NCBI GenBank assembly: GCA_024734555.1
Contig: JANPWX010000537.1
Coordinates: 1,946,682-2,010,681, forward strand
Direction: 5' to 3'
Origin: Trochalopteron elliotii
Lineage: Eukaryota > Chordata > Aves > Passeriformes > Leiothrichidae
Length of the DNA stretch: 64,000 bases
In this document: in pieces, positions 36,943-48,150 of the stretch
Position numbering within the stretch: position 1 is the stretch's first letter
Layout of the letters: the number at the start of each line of letters is the position of its first letter
Notes under the pieces: generated by a model
Database searches by the model: none
Told to the model about the DNA's origin: nothing
What the model saw: the letters and a program-made list of their open reading frames with translations, nothing else
Translations under genes and position numbers: made by a program

Positions 36943-39548
36943 ACAGAGAAAGTAATGGAGAGGTCTGGAGTGGAGCTGACTGCAGAGAAAACCTTGGCAT
37001 AATGCAGGATAAAGAGCCTCTCAGACACTGTATTCCTGAATCTGGGAAAGACGTGTGCAGGAGTGATTACCTTCCAAGACATGATGTTTCAGTGCAAGCT
37101 GCTGAAGCCCTCTCACAGACTGACCTATGCTGACTACTGGCAGAAGAGTAGATCAGATTTCAGTTTCCCTCTCTGGTGAGAGCCCTGAATTGTCATTTGC
37201 CACATTAGTGTGTGTGAGCACATGCTTGCAGTCCATGGTGACAGATGTATCTACAGTGTCCCAAGATTGCCAGGAGCTAGGCCAAGCACAGCCTCAGCAC
37301 AAACTGTTGTGCAGGCAGACAAAAGCCATTTCCTCCATAGCCAAAGGACACTCAGAGATCCACAAACATTGGCCATACACTTTTATAGTGTCCCTTGCTC
37401 AAGTTATGGTGGGGGGAGGGTTATGAAAAAAAGACTTGAAATGGCTCACATATATTAAAGAGTTAGAACCTAAATTGTATAAAATTAAGTTAATAAGTTA
37501 ATAAGGCTCAGTCCTGAACCTTGTCTGCTTGATCTCCTGGCCTGCTCCTCAGGAAGGCGATGGAGATCCTACCTCCACCCCCAGGGTCTCCCATCAACAT
37601 GTGTAAAATGTGAGAGATGGCTAATAAATTCCTATGCTAGCATTTAGAAAAGGAGAGCTAATTGTTTTTACCAATGAGACAACAGAAGATATTTAACTGG
37701 CATAATATTTTAATCCAGTTTGGAATTTGAGTAGGACATGTCCTCTAACACAAGTTTGTCCCAGGACCTGCTAGGACAATGACACTGTTGTCACATTACA
37801 AGCACACAGTCTTTTTCACCCCATACTGCAGCTCCAGAGGATAATCCCTCAGGAGTATAATATTACCCAGCACCGTACTTGGGCATAATATCCAAAGGAA
37901 TTTTAAAAGGAGACCAGCATTCTCAGGTTCTACACATCTTCCTACAGAACTAAGAGATTGCTATCATCTTCACATCCAGTTCATAACCAGACACTACAGG
38001 CCTTTCTGGCACAGAGAGCAGATTATTGTGAGTCATGTGATTAACAGCTAATCACCAGAATCACAAAGGCCAGGCAAAGAGCAGATGAACAATGGAGCAG
38101 AGAAGCCCTAGAAAGGCAAAAAAGGCGTGTGCTGAAATGGCTGCTCTGAAAACTATCCAAGGAGAAGCATTCACCCATCACATCCAGTGTGAAACCCACC
38201 AAGACAATTTAACTGAAGAAGCTATGTGCCCAGAAGACCTTGCAGACTGCCAGGGGTTATTGCCTACAAGGACACAGGACTCACTATGGGACACTGGGAA
38301 AGGCATTTAGGGGTTGTATGCACCTTACTGTGTTAGGGCTTAAGGACACCATAGGAATGTATGACACTTATATGGGGTATTTAGGGGGTGAAACAAAGGA
38401 AAGGCTTCAAGGTAGATTGAGAAGGAACAAGCAAGTGAAAATGGAGATAAATGGGTATGAAAGTAGCTGGTTATGTGTAAACAGGTTGTTAGTGCACTTG
38501 CCCAACTGAGCTCTGTGCTACCTCACAACAATCTAGTTGATACTTTGGTTTAATCCTATTTACAATGATCTTCTGTTCTTAGTAGAAATGGGTGAATGCT
38601 AGTGAGCTTCAAGATGGACTTGCAGAAAAGTAGGATAAGAGGTGGATGTATCAGCAACAAGAACAGGAAGGTGAAACTCACACCTAGTATATCTGGGTAC
38701 CTGCATGTGGAGAGACCAGGAAAGGTCTGACCTGCTATCAGAATGATCCAGAATGTGTTTTTATATATATAATTCTATATATCCAAAATATAATATACAC
38801 ATGTGTATTTTCCACTTGTGGACCTTTATTCTAATCAGTTGGAGAGGAGAAACAGCACCGGGCAGCTGTGCTTTTTGTGACTGCTGTGTGTTTATGTGGG
38901 TGCTGGCAAGGCAATGTTTCTATGTGTGAAGCTGGCTCATATGTGTGTGCGAGCATGTGTTCACTGGCTGGACTTCAATATCAGATTGCCTTTCTGACTT
39001 CACAGTTCAAAGACAAGTGAGATATAGTAAATGTTTATAGATATCTGAATACATGCAATGCATACATAAGCTTTGAGAGATCACAATGAAAGCGGGATCG
39101 CAATACAGACACTCCTGGCTGGTGCATAATACCAGTGTGCATGCTGCTTTATAGCAGCACTTTTCTCCTGGCCGCCATTTTCTGTGCCATTTAATAACAT
39201 TTTGGAGAGTTTCCTCACCAGAAGGAAAACCCCCTGAACCTTTGGTAGAGTTGAGCTGAGGTCCCAGGAGTGCTGACAAGCAAATTACAAGCAGAGGATG
39301 CCAAGAAGCAGCTCTTCAAAAATTTATCTTCATCCTGCTGTAGAACTACGAAAACTACCTCAACTGTTCATGCTCTATTATCTCTATACTTGAGCAATAC
39401 TCCTCTACGTGTTAAAAGAGAAAGTGGACTCTTCTACAAGAAATTTTTCTTTTGCTGAGAGAAGGCTTCATTTGTGACCAGGAACTTATGCCTGGTTTGG
39501 TGGATGGAAATGGAGCTCTGATGTGACTGTCAACACTTAATAATCATC
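36943..39548. other. Unique DNA, no gene recognised
   Basis: Short open frames up to about 100 codons without protein-like features. An A/T-rich simple stretch lies at 38760-38800 and a GT-rich stretch at about 38870-38965. Confidence 0.55.
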
Positions 39549-39554
39549 ACATAT
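39549..39554 (+). repeat. Target-site duplication, left copy (acatat)
   Basis: Pairs with acgtat at 40059-40064. The single difference is the G-to-A change expected from CpG decay. Confidence 0.75.
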
Positions 39555-40058
39555 TGCGGTGGTTTCTTCCTGGGGGGCAGCTACCGGCAGGCTGCTTACC
39601 CCAGACCAACCGCAGTAGCTCGTGTGGGTCCCTCAGATCTGCTAGCTGGATGCGTGGGTGAGGTCTTGGAATGAAGAGTGGGCTTCTGCCGTGGGCTTGA
39701 AAGGTGTTTATTGTTGCAGCTCCACGTGCAAAAGGCAAGGCTCGGCCTGTCCTTCTCCCTTATGTACCCCAGGACACAGCCTGAGGCCACAGGAGAATTC
39801 GGGCCAATGGATGGGAAGGGGTTGGGTGTTCTAGAGTGGGACACTCAGCAGGACAGTTGAAGAGGGCAGGTGCTTGAGCACCAGGCCAAATGGGAGATGA
39901 TTTCTCTTCAAGTTTCCAGGGTGATTGACAAAGGGCTCCCCTCTGGGAGATACCAAGGGGATCAGGGGATGGGTGGAGGGATTTGGGAAGGGACATACCA
40001 AGTACAGACAAATACAAAGACAAATACAAATTCAAGACCTAAAATTCGCGTCGCTACA
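39555..40058 (-). mobile_element. Solo LTR, 504 bp, well preserved
   Basis: Read on the minus strand the element begins TGTAGCGACGCGAATTTTAG and ends CCACCGCA, with TG...CA termini. A TATA-like GGGTACATAAGGG (plus 39758-39770) is followed about 50 bp later by AATAAA (plus tttatt, 39707-39712), giving a U3-R-U5 order with a short R. Flanks are acatat and acgtat, a 6-bp target duplication with one CpG-type change. No gag, pol or env sequence adjoins it, so it is a solo LTR. Five CpGs survive in its terminal 20 bases, suggesting a younger insertion than the sibling at 28.4 kb. The 6-bp duplication points to a class II (alpha/ERVK-like) element; I cannot name the family. Several open frames crossing it are by-products. 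Confidence 0.88.
39707..39712 (-). terminator. AATAAA poly(A) signal of the LTR
   Basis: The minus-strand AATAAA sits in the context aacaataaacacctttca. The same hexamer is kept at the corresponding place in the 28.4-kb copy (28596-28601). Confidence 0.6.
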
Positions 40059-40064
40059 ACGTAT
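40059..40064 (+). repeat. Target-site duplication, right copy (acgtat)
   Basis: Directly follows the LTR end gctaca and matches 39549-39554 at five of six bases. Confidence 0.75.
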
Positions 40065-41869
40065 TATCTCACAAGAAAAGTATCACTTTTCCATTATAAC
40101 CTTTTCAAGCCTGGAAGCCTTGTGCAGTGATTTCTTATTTCAGTGAACTCTTTTGAAATAAGGATGAGGATTTTTCCCTCTCTGTTTACTCTTTCCATAC
40201 TAGTTTTAAATTTTTGAAAAGCTTGGAAAAAAGGTACTATAGGTAGTAAGGCCTGTTATTTGGAGTTTCTCAGAGAGGCTGCTTTGAAGACGTGTTTTTG
40301 AAATACTGTCCTTTTTTTCATTAATAATGGAAGCTGTCCAGGAGTAAATCAAAACTTGAGCAACAAGTATGAAAAACACAATTGTCTTTTCTGAAGCAAA
40401 TTGCAAGCCTTCTGGTCCCACCCTTGCTTTTCTACCAGCCATCAGGCTCTTCTGTTGTAGTGTCTGGTCCTTTCAAAACTCTCAAAGCCAAGAAGAAAAA
40501 CGACATTTCATTTCCAAAAAGAATTTCAGCTCAAACCCAGTTCCTAAGATTGGTTTCCAACAATCCTTCATGAGCATTAGTGGCACCAGCCTGTGTAACC
40601 TTTCCCAGTATTCGTTTCACACGTATGAAAGTACACAGATGGCCAATTATGCCAGTGATGGCACTGAATTATTATGTCTAATTAGAGATGGAAGCAAGGT
40701 TCTATGATGAGAAAAAGAGGTCTGATTCTATCAGACTTGTGGATTTATGGGCTTGGAGAAGGCAGCTGTTTTTTCTCTTATCTGTACGTGTAGCACTTCA
40801 GCACAGACATTTTACAAGCCATTCATCTCATGAATATAAGCAGGGACTAAGGAGGTGATGTGAAGCACTGCTGCCAGGAGCCCAAAGGTGAGTGGTGGGC
40901 ACCCTCGGAGGAGCAACAAAGGAGAGCTCAGCATGTGGTCAGGGCCTTCACAGCACAGACAGGGAGATGCACAAGACACTATTTTTCCTCTTCATAACTC
41001 TTCCTGATTGCAAGATGTAAATTATTCACCTTCTTAACAAATATTTCAGATTGAGAAGAAAAAAAAAGCTCACCATGAGAAAAACGAGGCAGTATTATTT
41101 TTTATATAAATAAAATGGCTGAGGAGTAAGCCCACTTCTCCTCCTATGTGATCTTGGGATGAATTAGTGGCATTCATTGCTACACTGCTAGGTTCTGTGA
41201 GAAACACAAGATTGCACTTTTCATTTTAGGGTTGAGTGGAAAGACTTGACTGTGAAAAGTCAAAGCTTTTTAGACAACTTCAAAGTCTGACTTAATACTA
41301 AAAGAATTACATGCAGACTGGTATTTTGTTCTCTTCTTTCAAGTTTACTCAAGTAAAAAAGTAATTAATTCTTCAAGCACAGTTGAATTTTGCCTATTTT
41401 ACACTAAAAACTGTGTGACTCACTGGAACCTGCTAAATTTTTTGAACTCATGAGCATGAAATCAATGAATAGCAGAAATTAATGCTTTGCAAACCATGCT
41501 TATTTTCATTTGATAACTTTTGTCATTTCAAATACTTTGGAGTTGCTAATCAGTCACCAAAATACAATTAGGGTGTATTTTATAAGAAATGACACCTTAA
41601 TATGCGGCCTATAAAAGACGTTCAGCGTGATTCTCCACTGAAATGAGGGACAGATTGCTGATTTTATGAACCATCTAGAAAGTGGATGGAAGGTGCTTGA
41701 AAACTACTTTTTTCATCAAACAAGCTACTGCTTCTTCTATACGTTTTGCAATATTGGGACATATATTTAATGCAGCAAAATATTAAATATTTGACAAAGC
41801 TCACTGAAGATTGCTTGGTATATTTTTAAATTTCTATAGCAAAATTTTTAATTTTTTTTTCTCACCTTC

Positions 41870-41882
41870 TTTTTTTTTTTTT
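41870..41882. repeat. Poly(T) homopolymer, 13 T
   Basis: Thirteen T residues, preceded 20 bp upstream by another T9 run. Confidence 0.85.
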
Positions 41883-44809
41883 ACAATATTCAATTTCCTC
41901 CCTACTTGGTCAAATAAGGCATTTTTCAGCCAATGGACTCATCAAAACACTTCCTTAAACTTCATTTCGATTTCTGAGGTCTGATTGTTGAAGAGCCACT
42001 ACAAACATTTTAATACTGATTTATGAAAAATATTACTATGAAAAATAAAATATAAGGAATGTGTTCATCACAATTTTAAGGTGATCAAGTTTAAAAAATC
42101 ACAATGACAGAAGTGTAAACCTCAGAAAAAACATGTGAACACGTGTTACATAATATTTTCTAGTCAATCTTGCTAATATGTAACAACATGTACTTAATTC
42201 TTTCTGCCATGACAAATCTAAAAAGAGCAATCTCAAAGATTTAACACCCAAGAATCCCCTTACAATACACATAATGTAATAATCCCCACAGATAAATAAT
42301 ATATCCAAACCCAAAAGCAATGACAAAAAACCCCAAACAAACAAACCACAAAAAACAAACCAAAAACAAATAAGTAAACAAAATGAAAAAAGAAAAATGA
42401 AAGAATGCACATTCCAAAACTCTACAGTGTCAGCATGACTTTTATATGGGTCTAAAGCTTGTTAGATGCTTTCTGAATTGCTTCTGTTGCTGAGCATTAT
42501 CAGTGAGCTCCACTTGCACAGGTTCTGCCTGCATACTGACAATAACCAGTTAAAGCACTGCAATTTAAGTGTCTCATTGTTTCTCATTCTCTCCCTTCCT
42601 CTCTGAGCTTAACAGCATGAAGTACCTATTCTCATAACAATAGCTGAAGTAGTTATCTGTTCCAAACATCATTAGGTTAGCTAAAAAAGAGTGTGGCCAA
42701 AACGGCTTTATGCTACACCTCAAGTATTGCCCAGCTTTGCCTTCTCCTTTCATGTAGAGCCATAGAGTGACTAGTCCAAGCTTTCGCTGTGATTCAGAGG
42801 TTATTTTAATGCTCAGTGGGTTGGTTTTCCATCCAGAGATGGAAATCTCGGCCTTAGTTTCCATGAGAGCCTATTGCTTCTGGCTCCCCAGTCAGGGTAT
42901 CCTGGTGAGTATCCAGGTATGGTCCAAAAAGGGAAATAAAATAACCAGAGTTGGTCAGAAGACTGTTTTTTGTTCCAAATTGTTTTATTTTTGAAATAAA
43001 TGCAAAGCTGTGCTGAGCTGGGACACAAAAGCTAACAATCAGAACATTTTTGTGGGAGGGAAAAGCCTTGGAAGGATGTGGGCATTTTTTCAGCTTGTTT
43101 CCTGGGCTGCCCAGCTCCTCTGGCTGCCCACTATGTAGGCAGGCTCCCAAAGAGCTGAAAGCTTGCTCTGCAGAGAGGGATGGGCAGAGAGCATGAGGGA
43201 GAAACCCTGAAACCTGCTGACTACCAAGAGAGACTGACTGAGGGACCACTGCTCTCTCCTTCACTGGGCTGATATGGAGACCCTGAGCAGCAGATACCCA
43301 GCTAACCAGAAATCTACTCTCCTGGTGACCAAGAGGCTGCAACCACCAGGAAGGCCAGCATTTGGCATGAGATTTGCAGAGGCAGCCAGACAAGAGAGCC
43401 CAGGAACCCCAACTCCCGTGACAACTTGAGTTACGTTTTGCTCAGACACCAGTTACCTTTTCCCTGCAACCAGCAGCTGGGGGACTCGGAAATCCCAGCC
43501 AACATCCAGGTCACCAGAAACAAGTGGAGACTTTGAATAAAATCAAAGAGAAGGTTGAGCTGGCAGAAGAGCTGGCTTGAGGAATTATTTTCCAACAAAT
43601 TGTCATTTCTTAATGGAAATTAATTTCATAAAGAAGCTCTTGATCACCCCCATAACCTGAGGGATTAAATACACTGAGGCTGAGTGATAGGCTTAATACA
43701 TGTACTTTTAAGGGAAAAATGAGCTTTGATTAGTTTCAGGGAGCATCACTGAGCCAGAACCCACCAGCTGTGCAGTGGCCAAGAAGAAGACGTGGGCGGT
43801 GGGGTGTGTAAGGTCTCTTGAAGTAGGGATCTGCGACTGCCTGTGTTCTCTTACTAGTGAGGGTGCTACAGTTTGATGAGTTAAAAATCTGGGGTGAGCA
43901 GTTTTGCTCATTAGGAACCTGATATGTTCTGGAAGAGTTATCACACAGCTGGTAGCTGGTCTCTGAAAGTTTTAGTGAAACAGTTGTTTGCTCAAGAAAA
44001 AGGAGATGACTGGGCGTCTGGTCATGTAGTTCCTGTTTAAATTAGATCACCTGCACCTGGACATTCCAAGATTTAAGGTGAATTTTTTTCCGGATGCTAT
44101 TAACTGCCCAAATGTGGCCCAAGACAAAAATTAAGACTAAAGCTTTAGAATCATTACATTTGCTGCCTGAAAAGAAATGGTCATTCATAAACTATCTAGC
44201 AATGGAGATACATTTAGCAGAGCCTGACATCCTTCTGCTGTACTTTATACTAGGTAGCAAGAGCTCTAATACCCCATATCTCTTGTTTCCAGTATTTTAT
44301 ATCTATTTTTATATTTTTTGTAACTTTCTTTTTTCTCTCAAAGGGCTAAGATAAGCATATTGAACAAATGTATTTTTAGTTTAGGCCTCTGATCACATTT
44401 TTTCAGGACAAAGGAATTGTAGATCTGCTTGCAAATATTATGTTACTTCTTTTAGTTGTCTTTATGCAATTTTGGATTAGGCTTTCAGTATCTACCTGCA
44501 GAGAATTCGTGCTGAGCCATAAAAGCCTATTAAAGGAGTGACTGGTGAGGCACTAAAAATATCTTAGTCTGAAATAGCTTGTTTCAGCTCTTTATCAGGC
44601 ACTAAGAAAAGTGTGGCTGCCTAATATCTTACAGGAGGAGGATGATTTCCAGAGGACAAACACAATACCTCTGGAAATGATAGAAAGAGAAAAAAGAGAG
44701 TGTGACAAGCTAAGCACTGGATGTCCCCTTTCACAAAAGCAGAAAATCTTCACAGTGCAACTTTTATATAGCTAAGAGAAGCTACCCTGGAAAAGGTAGT
44801 ACCAGTTCA

Positions 44810-45200
44810 ATGTTCTTGTTCACAAACTTGGCCTGTACTGGCTGTTCTCTTATTCTTTTCTCTAGTTCACCTTCATACTTCCTCTTCCTCCCTCTGTGCT
44901 TCATCATTTCATCTCCCTATAATTTCTCAGATATTATTTTTAATGATTTCTCACCTATTCTCCTCTCTCACCTTCTGATCCTCTCTCTGACGAATGTGCT
45001 GATACATCAGTGATTAATTAAGCTTCAGTCTTCAGCTTTGGTTCATTTGTCCTTCTCTCCCATCATAAGATCTTCCCTTCCAGCTCTGATACCTGTTTCC
45101 CTTACTTCTGCTCCCATCCTGCAGAGTGGACTGTCTTCCCTCTCGTGTATTTCAATTGACATATATAATTTTTACTGTCTTCTATCTATCTCTGTTTCTC
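44810..45200 (+). repeat. Pyrimidine-rich low-complexity block
   Basis: About 390 bp dominated by C and T on this strand ('cttcctcttcctccctctgtg', 'cctctctcaccttctgatcc'). It is too long and too mixed to be a single polypyrimidine tract of a splice acceptor. It may form triplex DNA or may reflect an old decayed (CT)n repeat. Confidence 0.5.
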
Positions 45201-45499
45201 TGATTTAGCTGACAGCTGAGTCAACATCAACAGCTCAATGTATTTTTACTTCTTAGACCTACTCACAAGCAGTCCAGTTGCATGAAACACAGCTGGGGTT
45301 TTCTGACCCTTCCTTGCCTGCCACAATCCAGGGGGCTCTTTCTCTCATAACACAGAATTGTTAAATGGTTTTTTGGTCTACAATTTACTAATTCATCACG
45401 TCTGGTTATAAGTACTGATGTGACATATAGTGTCACCATTAGAAATAAACCATGCCTGTAGGCCTTAGCCTTTCAGGAATCACAATAAGTCATAATCAG

Positions 45500-45518
45500 C
45501 TCAAGATACAGATACAGA
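45500..45518 (+). repeat. Short (GATACA)n tandem repeat
   Basis: Three consecutive units of 'gataca'. A minor microsatellite. Confidence 0.7.
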
Positions 45519-46223
45519 TACAACTCCAGATCTCTGTTCTCAGCTTTTGAGATGAAATTAAGTGTTTCTGTGAGACTGGTTTAGAGATACAGAGTGTATA
45601 TCTAAATAAAAATAGACGATTTTAAAGAGAAAAACACTTAAGACTGTCCATAATTTTCAGTTCAGATCTCAGACTCAGGTTGGAAATACAATTTAGGAGG
45701 ATTCCATCTACCTTTACTTTCAATTATTCCTTCCAGAAGTCAAGCAGTGGATATGAAATACCACCAGCCATGAAAATCAGTAATTCTGATACAGCAACAC
45801 TTTTACCTGTCATTACACAGTGTGACATGATTTAAACCTGAGTTTTTAGCTAACTTAGGTAATCAGAAACTATTCTCCTCATTTTTTCCCACCATCTAAT
45901 GTTCCTACACTTCACAGGCAATGCATTATGCAGCGGACTTTACCCAAAATAATGTGGCTGGCCAGATAGAAGCAAAATGATGTCTGATGCATTGACTATA
46001 ATAATTATTCAGAAAGACTGAGCTTTAAACAGCCTAAATTGGTGACTGCTGAGTGGCTGTTGCTCTAGTATGTCAGGCCCTCAGGTGAAAAAAGAGCAGG
46101 CTCTGTAATTCGCACATTATTATTTATATTACTAATAATCTTCATTTGTCTGAGTATTTCTGGTCAGGAAGGTGTCTGGGAGATTTGAAAGCCCAAAGTT
46201 TGCCTGTTTTGTTGCATTTCCAC

Positions 46224-46330
46224 AGGACTCGAGGCCTGAGCAGCCACAGACACCCATTTACCTGCTCTAGGTGACCCTGATCTCCAGAGATCCCTTCCCA
46301 CCCCAACCATTCTGTGATTCTGTAATTCTG
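46224..46330 (+). mobile_element. CR1 LINE tail with internal deletion
   Basis: Plus-oriented CR1 3' end: 'aggcctgagcagcc', 'cctgctctaggtgaccctg', 'atctccagagatcccttcc', 'accccaaccattctgtgatt', 'ctgtaattctg'. Between 'gaccctg' and 'atctccag' the usual segment with the G-rich run and 'ttggactagatg' is missing, about 30 bp, which looks like a deletion between short homologies (ctg/atg). Confidence 0.88.
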
Positions 46331-47558
46331 CTTGCTCCTTCTCAGTTAGTTTATGGGAGTGGGGTAGCAGTCCCAAGAGTCTTTCCTAGTTCTCATCCTG
46401 AGTAACACCCAGCTGCACCCTGGAACTCTTTGTTCCAGGGAAGAGTAATCCCTGAGCATCCCTGAGCGTCCACCAAATTTCACTGTTAAAGATACACTCA
46501 TATACTAAAGAGACACAATAAGCAACTTGTTCTCTTTGATAATGCTGAAGGCCCCTTTAGAGAGGGATTGACCATAGAGTGAAATAGAGAATAATAAATA
46601 TGAGGTGCAGGAGTTTTTAAATGCTCCAGCAGCATGAACTGGAAGATATTAAAAATCATTAGAAAGGAAATGCCAGAGCCTCCCACAAGATCTACACAAA
46701 GTTCGGACTATACAAGTTAAACATTGTGTAACACCACCAGAATGATCAGTGTATCTTTTTCGAATGAGGTATAAATAGAGTTAGTTAATTTAGTAAGTGG
46801 TGTCTTTCTTCTCTGTTGAGGTTATTTGGAAAGATTTTGTTTTCATTTGAAATAGATAAATAAATTACAGACCATCCCCTCCCCTGTTTGCAACACTCCT
46901 TTCCACTTCCAAGAAGCAGCCCCTGAATAAAGACACATTATATCAAGCAGCTCTATAAAAGGTGTCTTTAATACAATAAACCTGTTCGATGGTATTAGCA
47001 TGGGGCAGCAGTGAAATAATAAGTAATATATTACTGCTAATAGTAAGTTTTATTTATCAATGAAAGAGTTGAGTAAAAAGTAGGGTCTTAGCCTCCATTG
47101 TTTCTGCTTATAGAGTCACAACCCCAGAACCATTTATTTTTCATGCTGCTTCTATTTGAAACAAGTGGAAAGTGAAATCTAAGGGATTTGGGTGAGCATC
47201 AAAACTGAAAAAATAAGCTAGCAAAGGATCCGACTAGCTCTCTGCCATTGACCCAGAAGCCCAAAATATTATACAGTCCTTAAAAGAAATATCTGATGAC
47301 GCAAAGAGAATACCTAATACTTTGTTAGGAAGTTTGATAAATATTTTATCTCTTCCTTAAACACTTCTCCTAAATTGCTGGTCTGACACCTATGAACACA
47401 GTTTTAGCAGGTTTGAAACAGAGCAGCACCCAGAGCAGCCAGTGATTTGTCAAAGTCTCACTAAGTCAAGTGCCAATGATTATGTTATTATTTGATGCCA
47501 TCATTAAATAATAGACATTGTCACTAGATCACAGTGAACCTCCCAAAAATATCCAATT
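46331..47558. other. Unique DNA, nothing recognised
   Basis: AT-rich sequence without features I can support. 'ccctgagcatccctgagcgtcc'-type local duplication at 46450-46470 is trivial. Confidence 0.6.
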
Positions 47559-48150
47559 TGTCCTCAGCTGTGCTGGTGTTAGTTCTAGCCAGATCTAGCA
47601 ATCGCTAGACATGATGGTATCTCGTTCAGACTTGGTTGTTTATTATTTCTTCTCTAAGTTACAGTCTCACAAGGTGTGAGCTCTGTCTTAAGAGGCAAGA
47701 AAATGGCTACTTCTAAGTAATTTCAAGGACTTTTAAACAATAAACAAAACCAATTAAAACCCGACACATAGGTTATTTTTATTTATAACCCAATTAAAGA
47801 TCACTCGATGTTCACAATGCAGACTTTCACTAACCAATTAGAAAAGATCACCCAAACCTGAGAACAAGGAGGAAGAAGAAAGTGAAGAAGAAGGACTCAG
47901 GCAATGCCCGAATCCCTCCATATTGTCCCTTATACATTTATTATTATATGCTATACCCTAAAACCCCAAACCTTAAATATTTCACCCTGTGACATTACAC
48001 ACTTCTACACAAACTACACACACACACTCCCATTGCTATCACTCAGCTTTGGAAGCCGTTCCCATGGCCTCAGGTCAAAGGCAGTACCCTCCTGAGGGTC
48101 ACTACCTGTCAGTCAGATAGCCTGATATTTGCAGCATCCAGGGTTCCAAC
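47559..48150 (-). mobile_element. Probable solo LTR, minus orientation
   Basis: On the minus strand a canonical AATAAA (plus tttatt, 47639-47644) stands in 'gaagaaataataaacaacca', followed by about 80 bp ending GCTGAGGACA, which has the look of an R-U5 segment with a CA terminus. Upstream on that strand are 'gtgagactgtaacttagaga', A/G-rich sequence and a 'cttatac'/'tatagcat' AT patch that could include the promoter. The composition and layout suggest an avian LTR, but I could not find the other terminus or a target duplication, and no internal region adjoins. The right boundary is a guess. A 63-codon plus frame inside it is incidental. Confidence 0.4.

Larger units (their letters stand above)
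40065..46223. other. Unique DNA; pyrimidine-rich block; GC-richer patch
   Basis: No gene recognised. A T run lies at 41870-41882. A GC-richer patch at 42.85-43.55 kb carries a 179-codon minus-strand frame (42854-43393) with no recognisable domain and, on the plus strand, an AATAAA in 'gactttgaataaaatcaaag' at its right end; its origin is unclear. From about 44810 to 45200 the plus strand is strongly pyrimidine-rich. Confidence 0.5.

Noticed and set aside
39596..40035. Frames of 60-91 codons on both strands
   Set aside because: All lie within the solo LTR, which is noncoding.
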